Source: PALSA-1003 sp963741315 (GTDB taxonomy: Bacteria > Pseudomonadota > Gammaproteobacteria > Burkholderiales > Casimicrobiaceae). From it: 64,000 nt of DNA. The stretch lies in assembly GCA_963741315.1 (NCBI GenBank), contig CAVUHK010000008.1:682001-746000 (forward strand). The letters run 5' to 3'. Positions 53,766 through 62,846 of this stretch are shown here, piece after piece. How positions within the stretch are numbered: position 1 is the first letter of the stretch; every line of letters begins with the position of its first letter. Under the pieces are notes generated by a model. The model was not told the DNA's origin, searched no databases, and saw only the letters and a list, made by a program, of their open reading frames with translations. The translations under genes were made by a program, and so were the position numbers.

Positions 53766-53798
53766 GCCCGCTCACTCTCCTCCCGGCGGGCTTTTTTT
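53766..53798 (+). terminator. Intrinsic terminator of the sigma-54 unit
   Basis: GCCCGC (53766-53771) pairs with GCGGGC (53786-53791) around a 14-nt loop, followed directly by TTTTTTT (53792-53798). It also ends just before the convergent thyA stop at 53808. Confidence 0.83.
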
Positions 53799-53807
53799 GC
53801 CCAACGC

Positions 53808-54602
53808 TTACACCGCGACTGGTGCGCGGATGGCAGCCTGCGGCAGGTAGTTGGCGATCTCGAAATCGTCGTAACGGTAGTCGTAGAGCGACGCCGGTTG
53901 CCGCTTGATCAGCAATTGCGGCAGCGGCGCGGGCGTGCGCGCGAGTTGCGTCTCGACCTGCTCGAGATGGTTCAGGTAGAGATGGCAATCACCGCCCGTC
54001 CAGACGAAGTCGCCCACGCCCAGGTCCGTCTGCTGCGCCACCATGTGCGTGAGCAGCGCATAGGAAGCGATATTGAAGGGCACGCCGAGGAAAATGTCGG
54101 CACTGCGCTGGTAGAGCTGGCACGAGAGCTTTCCATCGGCGACGTAGAACTGGAAAAACGCGTGGCAGGGCGGCAGCTTCATGCGCGGAATGTCGCCGAC
54201 GTTCCACGCCGACACGATCAGCCGCCGCGAGTCCGGATTCCTGCGGATCTGCGTCACGATGTCGGATAGCTGGTCGATCGTGCCGCCGTCCGGCGCGGGC
54301 CATGACCGCCACTGGTGGCCATAGACCGGCCCCAGGTCGCCATTGGCGTCGGCCCATTCGTCCCAGATGGTCACGCCGTTGTCGCGCAGGTAGCGCACGT
54401 TGGTGTCGCCGGCGAGGAACCACAGCAGCTCGTGGATGATCGACTTGGTGTGCACCTTCTTGGTCGTCAGCAGCGGAAAGCCCTCGCCGAGGCCGAAGCG
54501 CATCTGGTAGCCGAACACCGACAGGGTGCCCGTACCCGTGCGATCATGCTTGCGATGACCGTGATCGCGGACGTGGCGCATGAAGTCGAGGTATTGGCGC
54601 AT
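53808..54602 (-). CDS. thyA: Thymidylate synthase
   Basis: Methylates dUMP to dTMP using methylene-tetrahydrofolate. The 264-residue enzyme is the E. coli length: DRTGTGTLSVFGYQMRF, LLWFLAGDTNVRYLRDNGVTIWDEWAD, the catalytic cysteine in KLPPCHAFFQFYV, RSADIFLGVPFNIASYALL and the D-H/Y site GGDCHLYLNHLEQ. It ends close to the terminator of the preceding unit. Confidence 0.98.
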   Translation of the reverse strand: MRQYLDFMRHVRDHGHRKHDRTGTGTLSVFGYQMRFGLGEGFPLLTTKKVHTKSIIHELLWFLAGDTNVRYLRDNGVTIWDEWADANGDLGPVYGHQWRSWPAPDGGTIDQLSDIVTQIRRNPDSRRLIVSAWNVGDIPRMKLPPCHAFFQFYVADGKLSCQLYQRSADIFLGVPFNIASYALLTHMVAQQTDLGVGDFVWTGGDCHLYLNHLEQVETQLARTPAPLPQLLIKRQPASLYDYRYDDFEIANYLPQAAIRAPVAV

Positions 54603-54696
54603 GGGGTCAAAGGGAGAGGGGGCGGCAGCGGTTCCCGCCTACATTCTAGCGCAGGCCGCACGTGCAGCCGCCGTCGCCGAGGCCGGTGCGCCGGGC

Positions 54697-54751
54697 TTGA
54701 CAAGGTCTTGCCCCGGTGTAGACTTACATAACGATATAATTAGTCATATCG
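54697..54751 (+). promoter_or_regulatory. Promoter and inverted repeat upstream of the ArsR-like gene
   Basis: TTGACA (54697-54702), a 16-bp gap and TAGACT (54719-54724) form a moderate sigma-70 promoter. Just downstream, CGATAT (54732-54737) and ATATCG (54746-54751) flank an eight-base AT-rich centre, a plausible operator for the regulator encoded at 54765. A TATAAT (54735-54740) lies inside the repeat and could be an alternative -10 box. Confidence 0.5.
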
Positions 54752-54764
54752 ACATACTGCACGC

Positions 54765-55076
54765 ATGAAAAGAGCCTATGCGCGAGCGCTGCCCGCGCCC
54801 TGGCGGCGCATCGCCAGCATATTCGTCGCGCTCGGCGACGCGCATCGTCAGCGCATCCTGCTCATGTTCGAGCCGGGGGAGAGGCTCAACGTGGGCCAGA
54901 TCGTGGCGGCGTCGACGCTGTCGCGCTCGACGGTGTCGCACCACCTGCGGATACTGCGCGAGGCCGGCGTCCTGCGCAGTGAAAAGATCGGCAAGGAGGT
55001 CTACTTCTGGCCGGATGTCGACGAAGTGCGCACCGCGCTTGCCGCGGTCCAGGACTATCTCGCGACGGAGGCATGA
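54765..55076 (+). CDS. ArsR-family winged-helix regulator
   Basis: A 103-residue regulator: IFVALGDAHRQRILLMFEPGERLNVGQIVAASTLSRSTVSHHLRILREAGVLRSEKIGKEVYFW is a typical ArsR (HTH_20) winged helix. No metal-binding cysteine cluster is visible. It is followed four bases later by the LplT-PlsC-like gene, so it most likely controls that gene and itself through the inverted repeat upstream. Confidence 0.86.
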   Translation: MKRAYARALPAPWRRIASIFVALGDAHRQRILLMFEPGERLNVGQIVAASTLSRSTVSHHLRILREAGVLRSEKIGKEVYFWPDVDEVRTALAAVQDYLATEA

Positions 55077-55080
55077 GACG

Positions 55081-56979
55081 ATGGAGCCCGGAATGCAGCA
55101 AGAGCACAGCCAGTTCCAGCTTCTGCGCGAGCGTCGCTTCGCGCCCTTCTTCTGGACCCAGTTCCTGGGCGCCGGCAATGACAACATCTACAAGAACGCG
55201 CTGGTGATCTTCGTCGCGTTCCAGGCCGCGACGCTGACTGCGCTCTCCTCGAACGACCTCGTCAATGTCGCCGCGGCGGTGTTCATCGCGCCGTTCGTGC
55301 TCTTTTCCGCGACCGCCGGCCAGATCGCCGACAAGTTCGAGAAGTCGCAGCTCATTCGCTTCATCAAGATCTTCGAGATCGCGATCATGATCGTCGGCGC
55401 GATCGGCTTCTACCGTCGCGACCTGGTGATCCTGTTCGCCGCGCTCGGCCTGATGGGCGTGCATTCGACGCTGTTCGGCCCGGTCAAGTACGCCATCCTG
55501 CCGCAGAGCCTGCGCAACGATGAACTGATCGGCGGCAACGGCCTGGTCGAGATGGGCACTTTCGTCGCTATTCTGCTCGGCGAAATCATCGGTGGCCTGG
55601 TGATCGCAATCAAACCCAACGGACCGGTGCTCGCCGGCGCGACCGCCATCGCCGTTGCCGTCGCCGGATACGCCATCAGCCGGCGTATTCCGGAAACCCC
55701 CGCGGTGGCTCCCAATCTCAGGATCAACTGGAATCCGTTCACCGAGACGTGGAGCAACCTGCGCTTCGCGCAGGGCAACCGCGTGGTCTGGCTGTCGATG
55801 CTGGGCATTTCGTGGTTCTGGTTCTACGGCGCCACCTTCCTGACGCAGTTCGCCAACTTCACCAAGGATGTGCTGGGTGGCGACGAACACGTCGCGACGC
55901 TGATGCTGGCGATATTCTCGGTCGGCATCGGCGTCGGCTCGCTGCTCTGCGAGCGATTGTCCGGGCGCAAGGTCGAGCTGGGGCTGGTGCCTTTCGGCTC
56001 GATCGGCCTGTCGTTATTCGCGATCGACCTGTACTTCGCCAGTCGCGGCCTCGCGCCACAAGGTCTCGCCGGCGTCGGCGCTTTCCTGGCGGTGCCTGCG
56101 CACTGGCGGATCATCGCCGACCTGATCCTGATCGGCATGTTCGGCGGTTTCTACATCGTGCCGCTCTATGCGCTGATCCAGGAGCGCTCGGAACCTGCGT
56201 ACCGCTCGCGCATCATCGCCGCCAACAACATCCTCAACGCGCTGTTCATGGTCGCCTCGGCCGGCATAGCCATCGGCCTGCTCAAGACCGGACTGTCCAT
56301 TCCGCAGCTGTTGATGGTCACCGGCGTGATGAACGCGGCAGTCGCGCTGTTCATCTACCTGCTGGTGCCGGAATTCCTGATGCGCTTCCTGGCGTGGCTG
56401 CTCATCCACACCTTCTATCGCGTCGACCAGGAAGGCCTTCAGAACATTCCGGAGGAGGGTGGCTGCGTGATCGTCTGCAATCACGTGAGCTTCGTCGACG
56501 CGGTCGTGATCGCGGCGCTGGTGCGCCGGCCGATCCGGTTCGTGATGGACCACAGGATATTCGCCACGCCAATAATCAGTTTCATCTTTCGCACGATGCG
56601 CGCGATTCCGATCGCATCGGCGAGGGACGACGCCGCAATGATGGAACGCGCCTTCGACGAATCCGCCAAGGCCGTAAAGTCGGGCGAGATTCTCTGCATC
56701 TTTCCGGAAGGCAAGATCACCGATACCGGCGAAATCAATCGCTTTCGTCCCGGCCTGCAGCGCATCCTCGCGCAGGCGCCGGTGCCGGTGATCCCGATGG
56801 CCCTGCGCGGCCTGTGGGGAAGTTTCTTCAGTCGCATCGCAGGTGGCAAGGCGATGCGTCGTATGCGCGGAATATTCTCGCGCATCGCACTGGTGGCGGG
56901 GCCGCCGATCGCGCCTGAACGGGCGACTCCTGAATATCTCCAGCAAGTTGTGCTGGCGTTGCGCGGCGATCGCCGCTGA
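55081..56979 (+). CDS. Fused MFS lysophospholipid transporter (LplT-like) and acyltransferase (PlsC-like)
   Basis: A 632-residue membrane protein. Residues about 10-430 form a major facilitator domain of the LplT type (FAPFFWTQFLGAGNDNIYKNALVIF, FGPVKYAILPQSL, IPLYALIQERS-like). The C-terminal 200 residues are a 1-acyl-glycerol-3-phosphate acyltransferase domain with NHVSFVD (the HX4D catalytic site) and FPEGKITDTGEINRFRPG. It thus joins lysophospholipid flipping and reacylation, as in Aas/LplT, but lacks the acyl-ACP synthetase part. The start at 55081 (MEPGMQQEHSQF) is close to the ArsR stop. Confidence 0.88.
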   Translation: MEPGMQQEHSQFQLLRERRFAPFFWTQFLGAGNDNIYKNALVIFVAFQAATLTALSSNDLVNVAAAVFIAPFVLFSATAGQIADKFEKSQLIRFIKIFEIAIMIVGAIGFYRRDLVILFAALGLMGVHSTLFGPVKYAILPQSLRNDELIGGNGLVEMGTFVAILLGEIIGGLVIAIKPNGPVLAGATAIAVAVAGYAISRRIPETPAVAPNLRINWNPFTETWSNLRFAQGNRVVWLSMLGISWFWFYGATFLTQFANFTKDVLGGDEHVATLMLAIFSVGIGVGSLLCERLSGRKVELGLVPFGSIGLSLFAIDLYFASRGLAPQGLAGVGAFLAVPAHWRIIADLILIGMFGGFYIVPLYALIQERSEPAYRSRIIAANNILNALFMVASAGIAIGLLKTGLSIPQLLMVTGVMNAAVALFIYLLVPEFLMRFLAWLLIHTFYRVDQEGLQNIPEEGGCVIVCNHVSFVDAVVIAALVRRPIRFVMDHRIFATPIISFIFRTMRAIPIASARDDAAMMERAFDESAKAVKSGEILCIFPEGKITDTGEINRFRPGLQRILAQAPVPVIPMALRGLWGSFFSRIAGGKAMRRMRGIFSRIALVAGPPIAPERATPEYLQQVVLALRGDRR

Positions 56980-56994
56980 TTCGGGGAGACGACG

Positions 56995-59820
56995 ATGGCC
57001 TGGATCGGCTTCTTCGCGGGCGCGTTGATTGGCGCGGCGCTGCACGGATTCGACGGGATGCTGATCGGCGGCGCGCTCGGACTCATCGTTGGCGTGATCC
57101 TGCGCCGGCTGTTGCCGCCGGCGCGTCCGGCGACCGACACCGCAGTGCAGAATCGCGTTGTCGCTCTCGAGCAGCGCCTCGCCGCGCTCGAGGCGCGCGT
57201 CACCGGCAATACTATTGCGCCGGCGAATGCGCCGCCGGTCGCCGAGGTCGTGACGGCACTCGCGCCGGTCGAATCGGCCCCAGGCGCCGCCACCGTGGCG
57301 GCCGCTCCGGCGCCGGCAGCAGCGGTCGTGCAGATCCCGCTTGCAGCCGCGCCGCTTCCGGTACGCAAGGGCGGCACCGGCATCGGCCTGCCGCCGGCTG
57401 TCGCCCAAGCCCCGTCGCCAGTTGCAGTGCGGCCCGCGCAGCCCAATCGCCTGTGGGCGTGGTTTACCGGGGGCAACGCGCTGGCCAAGGTGGGCGTCGT
57501 GGTGCTGTTCTTCGGCGTTGCCTTCCTGCTGTCATATTTTGCGGAGCACCTGACGCTGCCTCCCGCAGCCAAATTTGCCGGCGTCGCGGTGCTCGGCGCA
57601 TTGATGATCGGCATCGGCGCGCGCCTGCGCTTCGCACGCCGCGCCTATGCGATGGCGCTCATCGGCGGCGGACTCGGCGTGCTCTACCTGACCGTGTTCT
57701 CCGCGCTGCAGCTGGTGCCACTGTTGACGCCGCCAATCGCCTTCGCTCTGCTCGCCGTGATTGCGCTATTCGCAGTCGTGCTGGCGCTGCGCATGGACTC
57801 GCAGGCGCTGGCCTCGCTGGCTGCGCTCGGCGGCCTGCTGGCGCCGATGCTGGTCGAATCGACGGGCTCGCCGGCCCTGCTCTTCGGCTACGTCGCCGTT
57901 GTCAACGCAATCGTGCTGGCGATCGCCTGGTTCCGCGCCTGGCGCTGGCTCAACGTCGCCGGATTCGTTTTTACCTTCATGCTCGGACTGTGGTGGGGCG
58001 CCGAGTTCTACAGCCCGGAATACTTCGCGATGGTCGAGCCATTCCTGATCCTCCTGTTCGCGGCCTACGTCGCGGTGCCGGTCCTCAACACGCGTCCGAG
58101 CACAACGACGATCGACCAGCGCCTCGACGCCATGCTCGTCTTCGGCGTTCCCATCGTCGCCTTCGCACTGCAGGCGACGCTGGTGTCGGATCACCCCTAT
58201 GCTTTGGCGTGGAGTGCCGGCGTCGTCGCAGCGTTGTACGCGACGCTCTGGTTCGCCTTCCGACATCGCCACGAAGTCAGCTCGGCGACGCTGGCCGCGG
58301 CACACGGCGCGCTGGCGGTGATCTTCGCGACACTGGTTGTCCCGTTGGCGGTCGATCCGCGCTGGACGTCGGCGATCTGGGCTGTTGAGGCGGCTGGCGT
58401 GTACTGGCTGGGTTGTCGCCAGGACAGCCGCTTCGCGCGCGCTTTCGCGTTGCTGTTGCAACTGGCCACCGGCGTAGTGTTGGCGTTCCAGGGGCTGGAT
58501 CCGGACGTCGACACAGCCTTCGCCAACCGGACCTTTCTCGGCATTGCCGCGATTGCGCTGGCCGGATTCGCGACCGCGCGCTTCGGCGATCACCGCGAGC
58601 AGAACCTCCCGGACAGCAAGCGCTCGCTGGTACCGCTGGTGTTCGGCTGGGCGTGCCTGTGGTGGCTCGCCGGCGGCGCCTTCGAAGCGGTCAGGCACGT
58701 CGCAACGCGCCTCGAGGCGCACGCGGCATTGGCGTGGGTAGCCGGCAGTGTCGCGGTCGCGATGCTGCTCGCGCGCCCGCTGCGCTGGCCTCGGTTGGAA
58801 TCGATCGCGGTGGTGTTACTGCCCGCGCTCGCGCTGGGCATCGGCTACGACCTGCTGCGCAGGCACACCAGCCTGACCGAATACGGCTGGGCGATCTATG
58901 CTCTGGCGTGGACATTGCATTTCTTGGTTCTGAAACGACTGGAACTGCGCCTGCCGCGTGACGATGCACTGGCGGTGCCCGTGCGCGAACCGCTGCGCGC
59001 GCGGCTGGCGGCCGCGCATGCATTGGGCGGATTGTTGCTGCTGTTCCAGATTGCTTGGGAGTGTGGCGAATGGGTCGCGCGCATCACGCCGCACGGCACT
59101 GCGTGGGCTGCGTGCGCGCACCTGCTGCCGCTGGCGGGTTATCTGCTCATGGTCAGCACGTCGGAGCGGCACCTGCCGTGGCCGCTCGCCGGATTCGGCG
59201 ATGCCTACGGCGGCGCCGCCGCGACGGTGGTCGCGGCCGCGCTGGGCGCGGGCTTTGTGGCGCTGTCGATTCTGCATCCTGGCGATGCCACGCCGTTACC
59301 GTATGTGCCGCTGCTCAATCCACTCGACCTGACGCTGATCATTGCGTTGGTGGCGCTCGCAGCGTGGGGTCGCAGGCATGCCGGCGCCGCGCCGCGCCAT
59401 CTGCAGCGCTGGCTCGCGGCGGGAGCATTCGTGGTGCTCAACGGCGTCGTGCTGCGCACCGTGCATCATTGGCTGCACGTGCCGTGGCAGTTCGACGCCA
59501 TGATCGCCTCCAAGATCCTCCAGGCGACGCTGACGTTGACCTGGACTACGGCATCGCTGGCGCTGATGGTGACGGCGACGCGGCGGGGCGCGCGGGTAGT
59601 CTGGCTTGCGGGCGCGGCGCTGCTCGCCGCGGCGGTGATCAAGTTGTTCGTCATCGATCTTGCGGCGCTGTCGGGCCTGACGCGCGTCGTGGCCTTTTTA
59701 GGCGTCGGCGCGTTGTTGCTGGTCATCGCGTATGTCGCGCCCTTGCCGCCGGCCGCCGGCGAAGCCACCGCAACGACTCCCGGCAACGGTGCGCCCGATC
59801 AGACCAGTCCGCCGATCTGA
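56995..59820 (+). CDS. DUF2339 family membrane protein
   Basis: A 941-residue protein with a glycine-rich hydrophobic N-terminus, a coiled coil (NRVVALEQRLAALEARV), an alanine/proline-rich linker and then more than 20 hydrophobic helices from about residue 160, starting LAKVGVVVLFFGVAFLLSYFAEHL. This is the DUF2339 multispan layout; function is unknown. GGGGAGACG precedes the ATG, 16 bp after the acyltransferase gene, so they form one transcription unit. A role in the cell envelope is suggested only by this company. Confidence 0.87.
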   Translation: MAWIGFFAGALIGAALHGFDGMLIGGALGLIVGVILRRLLPPARPATDTAVQNRVVALEQRLAALEARVTGNTIAPANAPPVAEVVTALAPVESAPGAATVAAAPAPAAAVVQIPLAAAPLPVRKGGTGIGLPPAVAQAPSPVAVRPAQPNRLWAWFTGGNALAKVGVVVLFFGVAFLLSYFAEHLTLPPAAKFAGVAVLGALMIGIGARLRFARRAYAMALIGGGLGVLYLTVFSALQLVPLLTPPIAFALLAVIALFAVVLALRMDSQALASLAALGGLLAPMLVESTGSPALLFGYVAVVNAIVLAIAWFRAWRWLNVAGFVFTFMLGLWWGAEFYSPEYFAMVEPFLILLFAAYVAVPVLNTRPSTTTIDQRLDAMLVFGVPIVAFALQATLVSDHPYALAWSAGVVAALYATLWFAFRHRHEVSSATLAAAHGALAVIFATLVVPLAVDPRWTSAIWAVEAAGVYWLGCRQDSRFARAFALLLQLATGVVLAFQGLDPDVDTAFANRTFLGIAAIALAGFATARFGDHREQNLPDSKRSLVPLVFGWACLWWLAGGAFEAVRHVATRLEAHAALAWVAGSVAVAMLLARPLRWPRLESIAVVLLPALALGIGYDLLRRHTSLTEYGWAIYALAWTLHFLVLKRLELRLPRDDALAVPVREPLRARLAAAHALGGLLLLFQIAWECGEWVARITPHGTAWAACAHLLPLAGYLLMVSTSERHLPWPLAGFGDAYGGAAATVVAAALGAGFVALSILHPGDATPLPYVPLLNPLDLTLIIALVALAAWGRRHAGAAPRHLQRWLAAGAFVVLNGVVLRTVHHWLHVPWQFDAMIASKILQATLTLTWTTASLALMVTATRRGARVVWLAGAALLAAAVIKLFVIDLAALSGLTRVVAFLGVGALLLVIAYVAPLPPAAGEATATTPGNGAPDQTSPPI

Positions 59821-59821
59821 T

Positions 59822-61921
59822 TCATTGCCCGGGCGCCGCGCCCTGCACGTGCCAATGCGTGTCCACCACGCCGTAACTGATGGCACGACTGAAGGCGGCG
59901 TTGTGATCGAGAACCCAGGCCAGCAACGTCCCGTCGGCGTGACGCCAGAGTATGTCTGCGACGCCGTCGCCGTCGACGTCGCCGGCGGACTGGATCTGCC
60001 ACACCCCTGCAATGGCGCCATAATCGACGGTCTGCTGAATCGTCGCGCCATTCATGAGCCAGACGAGCACGTCGCCATTGGTTCGGCGCCAGAGCAGGTC
60101 GGGTGACTGGTCGCCGTTGAAGTCGGCGATCGCGACCAGCGTCCAGTCCAGGCCCGCGGTGCCCAGTTCGCCGCTCGATTCGATCACGCCGTTGCGCATG
60201 TACCAGACCAGGACGCGTCCGGTCGCCTTGTTGCGCCATATCAGGTCGCGCTGGCCATCGCGATTGATGTCGGCGGCCGCGACGAAGTCCCACTGCGCCG
60301 GGTCGGCCGCGCCGGGAGCTGCCGTCGCGCGAATCCCCGAACCGCTGTTGTCGAGCAGCCAGATCAATACTTGTCCCGAATCGCGCCGCCAGACGATATC
60401 TGTGAATCCGTCATTGTCCATGTCGCCGGCGGTTAGCACGTGCCACGTGCTGTCCACGTTGCCGTAGTAACGCGTGCCCTTAAGCGTCAAGCCGCCGGTG
60501 TTCATGAGCCAGGCCAGTACCTCGCCGCTGCTTCGTCGCCAGAGGATGTCGTCGTTGCCGTCGCCGTCGACGTCGCCGGTCGCGGCGATGGCGTACGCGC
60601 CGTCGGCAATGCCGAATCCTGCCGCGGGCGGGTGGGCGCTGCCATCGTCAAGCCAAACGGCGACGCTGCCGTTGTCGTGACGCCAGAGGATGTCGGACGA
60701 CTGATCGTTGTTGAAGTCGACCACCGGATTCGCGCGCACGAACTTGAAGATCTGGCCGCTGCTGAAGGCGGCGACATAGAGCTCGCCAGCATCGTCGGTG
60801 CCGAACGACGCCGGATTCTGCGGCAGTTTCGCGAACGGCTTGGTGACATCCCAGACTGGCATGTTCAAGGGATTCGCCGACCAGATGCGCCCGCTGATGT
60901 AATCGCCGAAGACGTAGTTGCCGGCGAGCGTCGGTATCAACGTTCCGCGATAGCGGTAGCCGCCGGTCACCGAGTTGCCCCCGAATGCGTCGTGTCCGTA
61001 TTCGATGATGGGAAAACTCAGCGTTCCTGTTGCGGGACAGGGCGTCGGCGGAATGTCGTCGTTGGCAGTGGAGCTGTAGGTGTGATTGCCTTCCCAGCAT
61101 CGCCATCCGTAGTTGCGTCCGCCCGCGGCACCGGCCGCCTGGAAATCGATTTCCTCCCACGCGCCCTGGCCCACGTCGCCGATCCACAGGTCGTGCGTCA
61201 GTGAATCGAAGGAAAACTTCCACGGATTGCGCAGGCCGTAGGCCCAGATTTCCGGGCACGCACCCGCGCCGCAGGTCGACCCCGCAAAGGGATTGTCGGC
61301 GGGGATGGAGTAGGGCGGGCCGCCATTGACGTCGATGCGCAGCATCTTGGCCAGCAGGGCACTCTTGCGCTGGCCATTGCCGAACGGGTCGCCTCCGCTG
61401 CCGCCATCGCCGGTGCCGATGTAGAGATACCCGTCCGATCCGAATGCGAGGTGACCGCCATTGTGGTTGTCGAAGCTTGAATGCGCGATGGTGAGCAGCA
61501 CCGATGCGCTGGCCGGATCGGCGACATCGGGCAAGTTCGCATTGCGCTGGTAGCGCGCGATGGTGATCGCGCCATCGCTCACGCGCGTGTAGTAGACGTA
61601 GAAGTAGCGATTGCTGGCGAACTGCGGATGAAACGCCAGTCCCAGCAGACCGCGCTCGCTGCTCGTCGAGACCAGCGCCGACAGGTCGAGAAACGGTTGC
61701 GCGACGGGCGTTCCGTTTTTCAGGATGCGGATCAGGCCGCCCTTCTGGACGATGAACAGCCTGCCACTGCCGTCGCCCGGTGCAGCGATTTCCAGCGGCG
61801 ACGAGTAACCGCCCGCGACGCCGCGCAGGTAGGCTGCGCTGTCGGCGAAAGCGGCGTGTTGCAGACAGGCGAGCAGTGCTATGAGGAGTAGCTTCGCGCG
61901 CAGGATTCCGGGACGTGTCAT
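59822..61921 (-). CDS. Exported glucose/sorbosone dehydrogenase-like protein with six VCBS-like repeats
   Basis: A 699-residue secreted protein. A signal peptide (ILRAKLLLIALLACLQHAAFA) precedes a six-bladed PQQ-type soluble glucose dehydrogenase (GSDH) domain (YSSPLEIAAPGDGSGRLFIVQKGG, LLGLAFHPQFASN, DNHNGGHLAFGSDGYLYIGTGDGG, YGLRNPWKFSFD). From about residue 420 follow six repeats of about 55 residues with the pattern D-DGD-DILWRR-G-VLVWLM (FG-GAP/VCBS type, calcium-binding). Active-site His and Asn residues of the dehydrogenase seem present, but substrate and PQQ use are inferred. I start at ATG 61921. Confidence 0.85.
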   Translation of the reverse strand: MTRPGILRAKLLLIALLACLQHAAFADSAAYLRGVAGGYSSPLEIAAPGDGSGRLFIVQKGGLIRILKNGTPVAQPFLDLSALVSTSSERGLLGLAFHPQFASNRYFYVYYTRVSDGAITIARYQRNANLPDVADPASASVLLTIAHSSFDNHNGGHLAFGSDGYLYIGTGDGGSGGDPFGNGQRKSALLAKMLRIDVNGGPPYSIPADNPFAGSTCGAGACPEIWAYGLRNPWKFSFDSLTHDLWIGDVGQGAWEEIDFQAAGAAGGRNYGWRCWEGNHTYSSTANDDIPPTPCPATGTLSFPIIEYGHDAFGGNSVTGGYRYRGTLIPTLAGNYVFGDYISGRIWSANPLNMPVWDVTKPFAKLPQNPASFGTDDAGELYVAAFSSGQIFKFVRANPVVDFNNDQSSDILWRHDNGSVAVWLDDGSAHPPAAGFGIADGAYAIAATGDVDGDGNDDILWRRSSGEVLAWLMNTGGLTLKGTRYYGNVDSTWHVLTAGDMDNDGFTDIVWRRDSGQVLIWLLDNSGSGIRATAAPGAADPAQWDFVAAADINRDGQRDLIWRNKATGRVLVWYMRNGVIESSGELGTAGLDWTLVAIADFNGDQSPDLLWRRTNGDVLVWLMNGATIQQTVDYGAIAGVWQIQSAGDVDGDGVADILWRHADGTLLAWVLDHNAAFSRAISYGVVDTHWHVQGAAPGQ

Positions 61922-62000
61922 GGCCGGCTCCGAGACACTATGCCAATAGCATAACACGGCGGTGCCACGGCGCCACGGCAAGCCAACGTGCTGCGCGATG

Positions 62001-62753
62001 CTAGCGCGTCAATGCCGTGACCAGCGCCGGCAGGATTGCACCGGCGGGACCGCGCAACGCCGCATCGACCGATGCAGAAAGCGCGGTGGGTTGCGGATTG
62101 ATTTCGACGACGAAGGCGCCGTTGCGCTGCGCGCGCCCCGGCAACGCTGCCGCGGGGTAGACCTCGGCCGAAGTGCCGACGACCAGCAGCGCATCGCAGC
62201 TGCTCGCGGCCGCGTCGGCCTGCGCGAGCGCAGCGGCGGGCAGCATTTCCTCGAACCAGACGACGTCGGGCCGCAGCAGCGCGCCGCAATTCGTGCAGCG
62301 TGGAATCTCGTCGCCGGTGTCGTCCCATCGCGCGACCACCGTACCTTCGCGCGAACATTTCACGCGCGCGATGTTGCCGTGCAGTTCGACGACCTTTGTG
62401 CTGCCCGCGCGCTGATGCAGTCCATCGACGTTTTGCGTGACCAGCAGGAATTGCGGTGCAATACGTTCCCACTCCGCCAGCGCAACGTGTCCGGCGTTGG
62501 GCTGCGCAGCAGCGACGAGCTGGCGACGCCAGGCGTACCAGTCCCAGACGAGTCGTGGGTTGCGCTCGAAGGCCGACGGCGTCGCCAATTCGCGTGGATT
62601 GAATTGCGCCCAGAGTCCGGTTTGCGAGTCCCGGAACGTGGCGACGCCGGATTCCGCGGAGACGCCCGCGCCGGTCAGCACGACGACAAAGCGCGCGGCG
62701 GCGAGTCTGCCGACCACGTCGGCGGGAATGGCGATTGGTGCGGCGTGCGTCAT
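62001..62753 (-). CDS. cobB: NAD-dependent protein deacylase, CobB-type sirtuin
   Basis: A 250-residue sirtuin: VLTGAGVSAESGVATFRD for NAD, the catalytic TQNVDGLHQRAG with the proximal ELHG histidine, and VVWFEEMLP. The zinc region reads VKCSREG...RCTNCG, the same reduced ligand pattern as E. coli CobB (only CxxC in the second half). The WYAWRRQL segment holds a YxxR pair, the succinyl-lysine selectivity motif. It is expected to deacetylate acetyl-CoA synthetase (acs at 16-18 kb) and other proteins. Confidence 0.94.
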   Translation of the reverse strand: MTHAAPIAIPADVVGRLAAARFVVVLTGAGVSAESGVATFRDSQTGLWAQFNPRELATPSAFERNPRLVWDWYAWRRQLVAAAQPNAGHVALAEWERIAPQFLLVTQNVDGLHQRAGSTKVVELHGNIARVKCSREGTVVARWDDTGDEIPRCTNCGALLRPDVVWFEEMLPAAALAQADAAASSCDALLVVGTSAEVYPAAALPGRAQRNGAFVVEINPQPTALSASVDAALRGPAGAILPALVTALTR

Positions 62754-62846
62754 GCGCGGCTCGTCGGCGTAGGGCTCGGGCTATCGTACCTGACGCCCCG
62801 CGGCTGCGTGCTAAACTCGTCGCACATCCACAAGACCCATCCCGCG

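Larger units (their letters stand above)
53460..53798 (+). other. Predicted sigma-54/GlrR-dependent short transcription unit
   Basis: The unit runs from the predicted sigma-54 start to the intrinsic terminator, about 340 nt, and contains one small open frame. It may act as a small RNA, a small mRNA or both. Enterobacterial GlrR activates the small RNA gene glmY, which lies upstream of glrK; here the target lies downstream of glrR. I see no obvious GlmY/GlmZ sequence likeness by eye. Confidence 0.55.
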
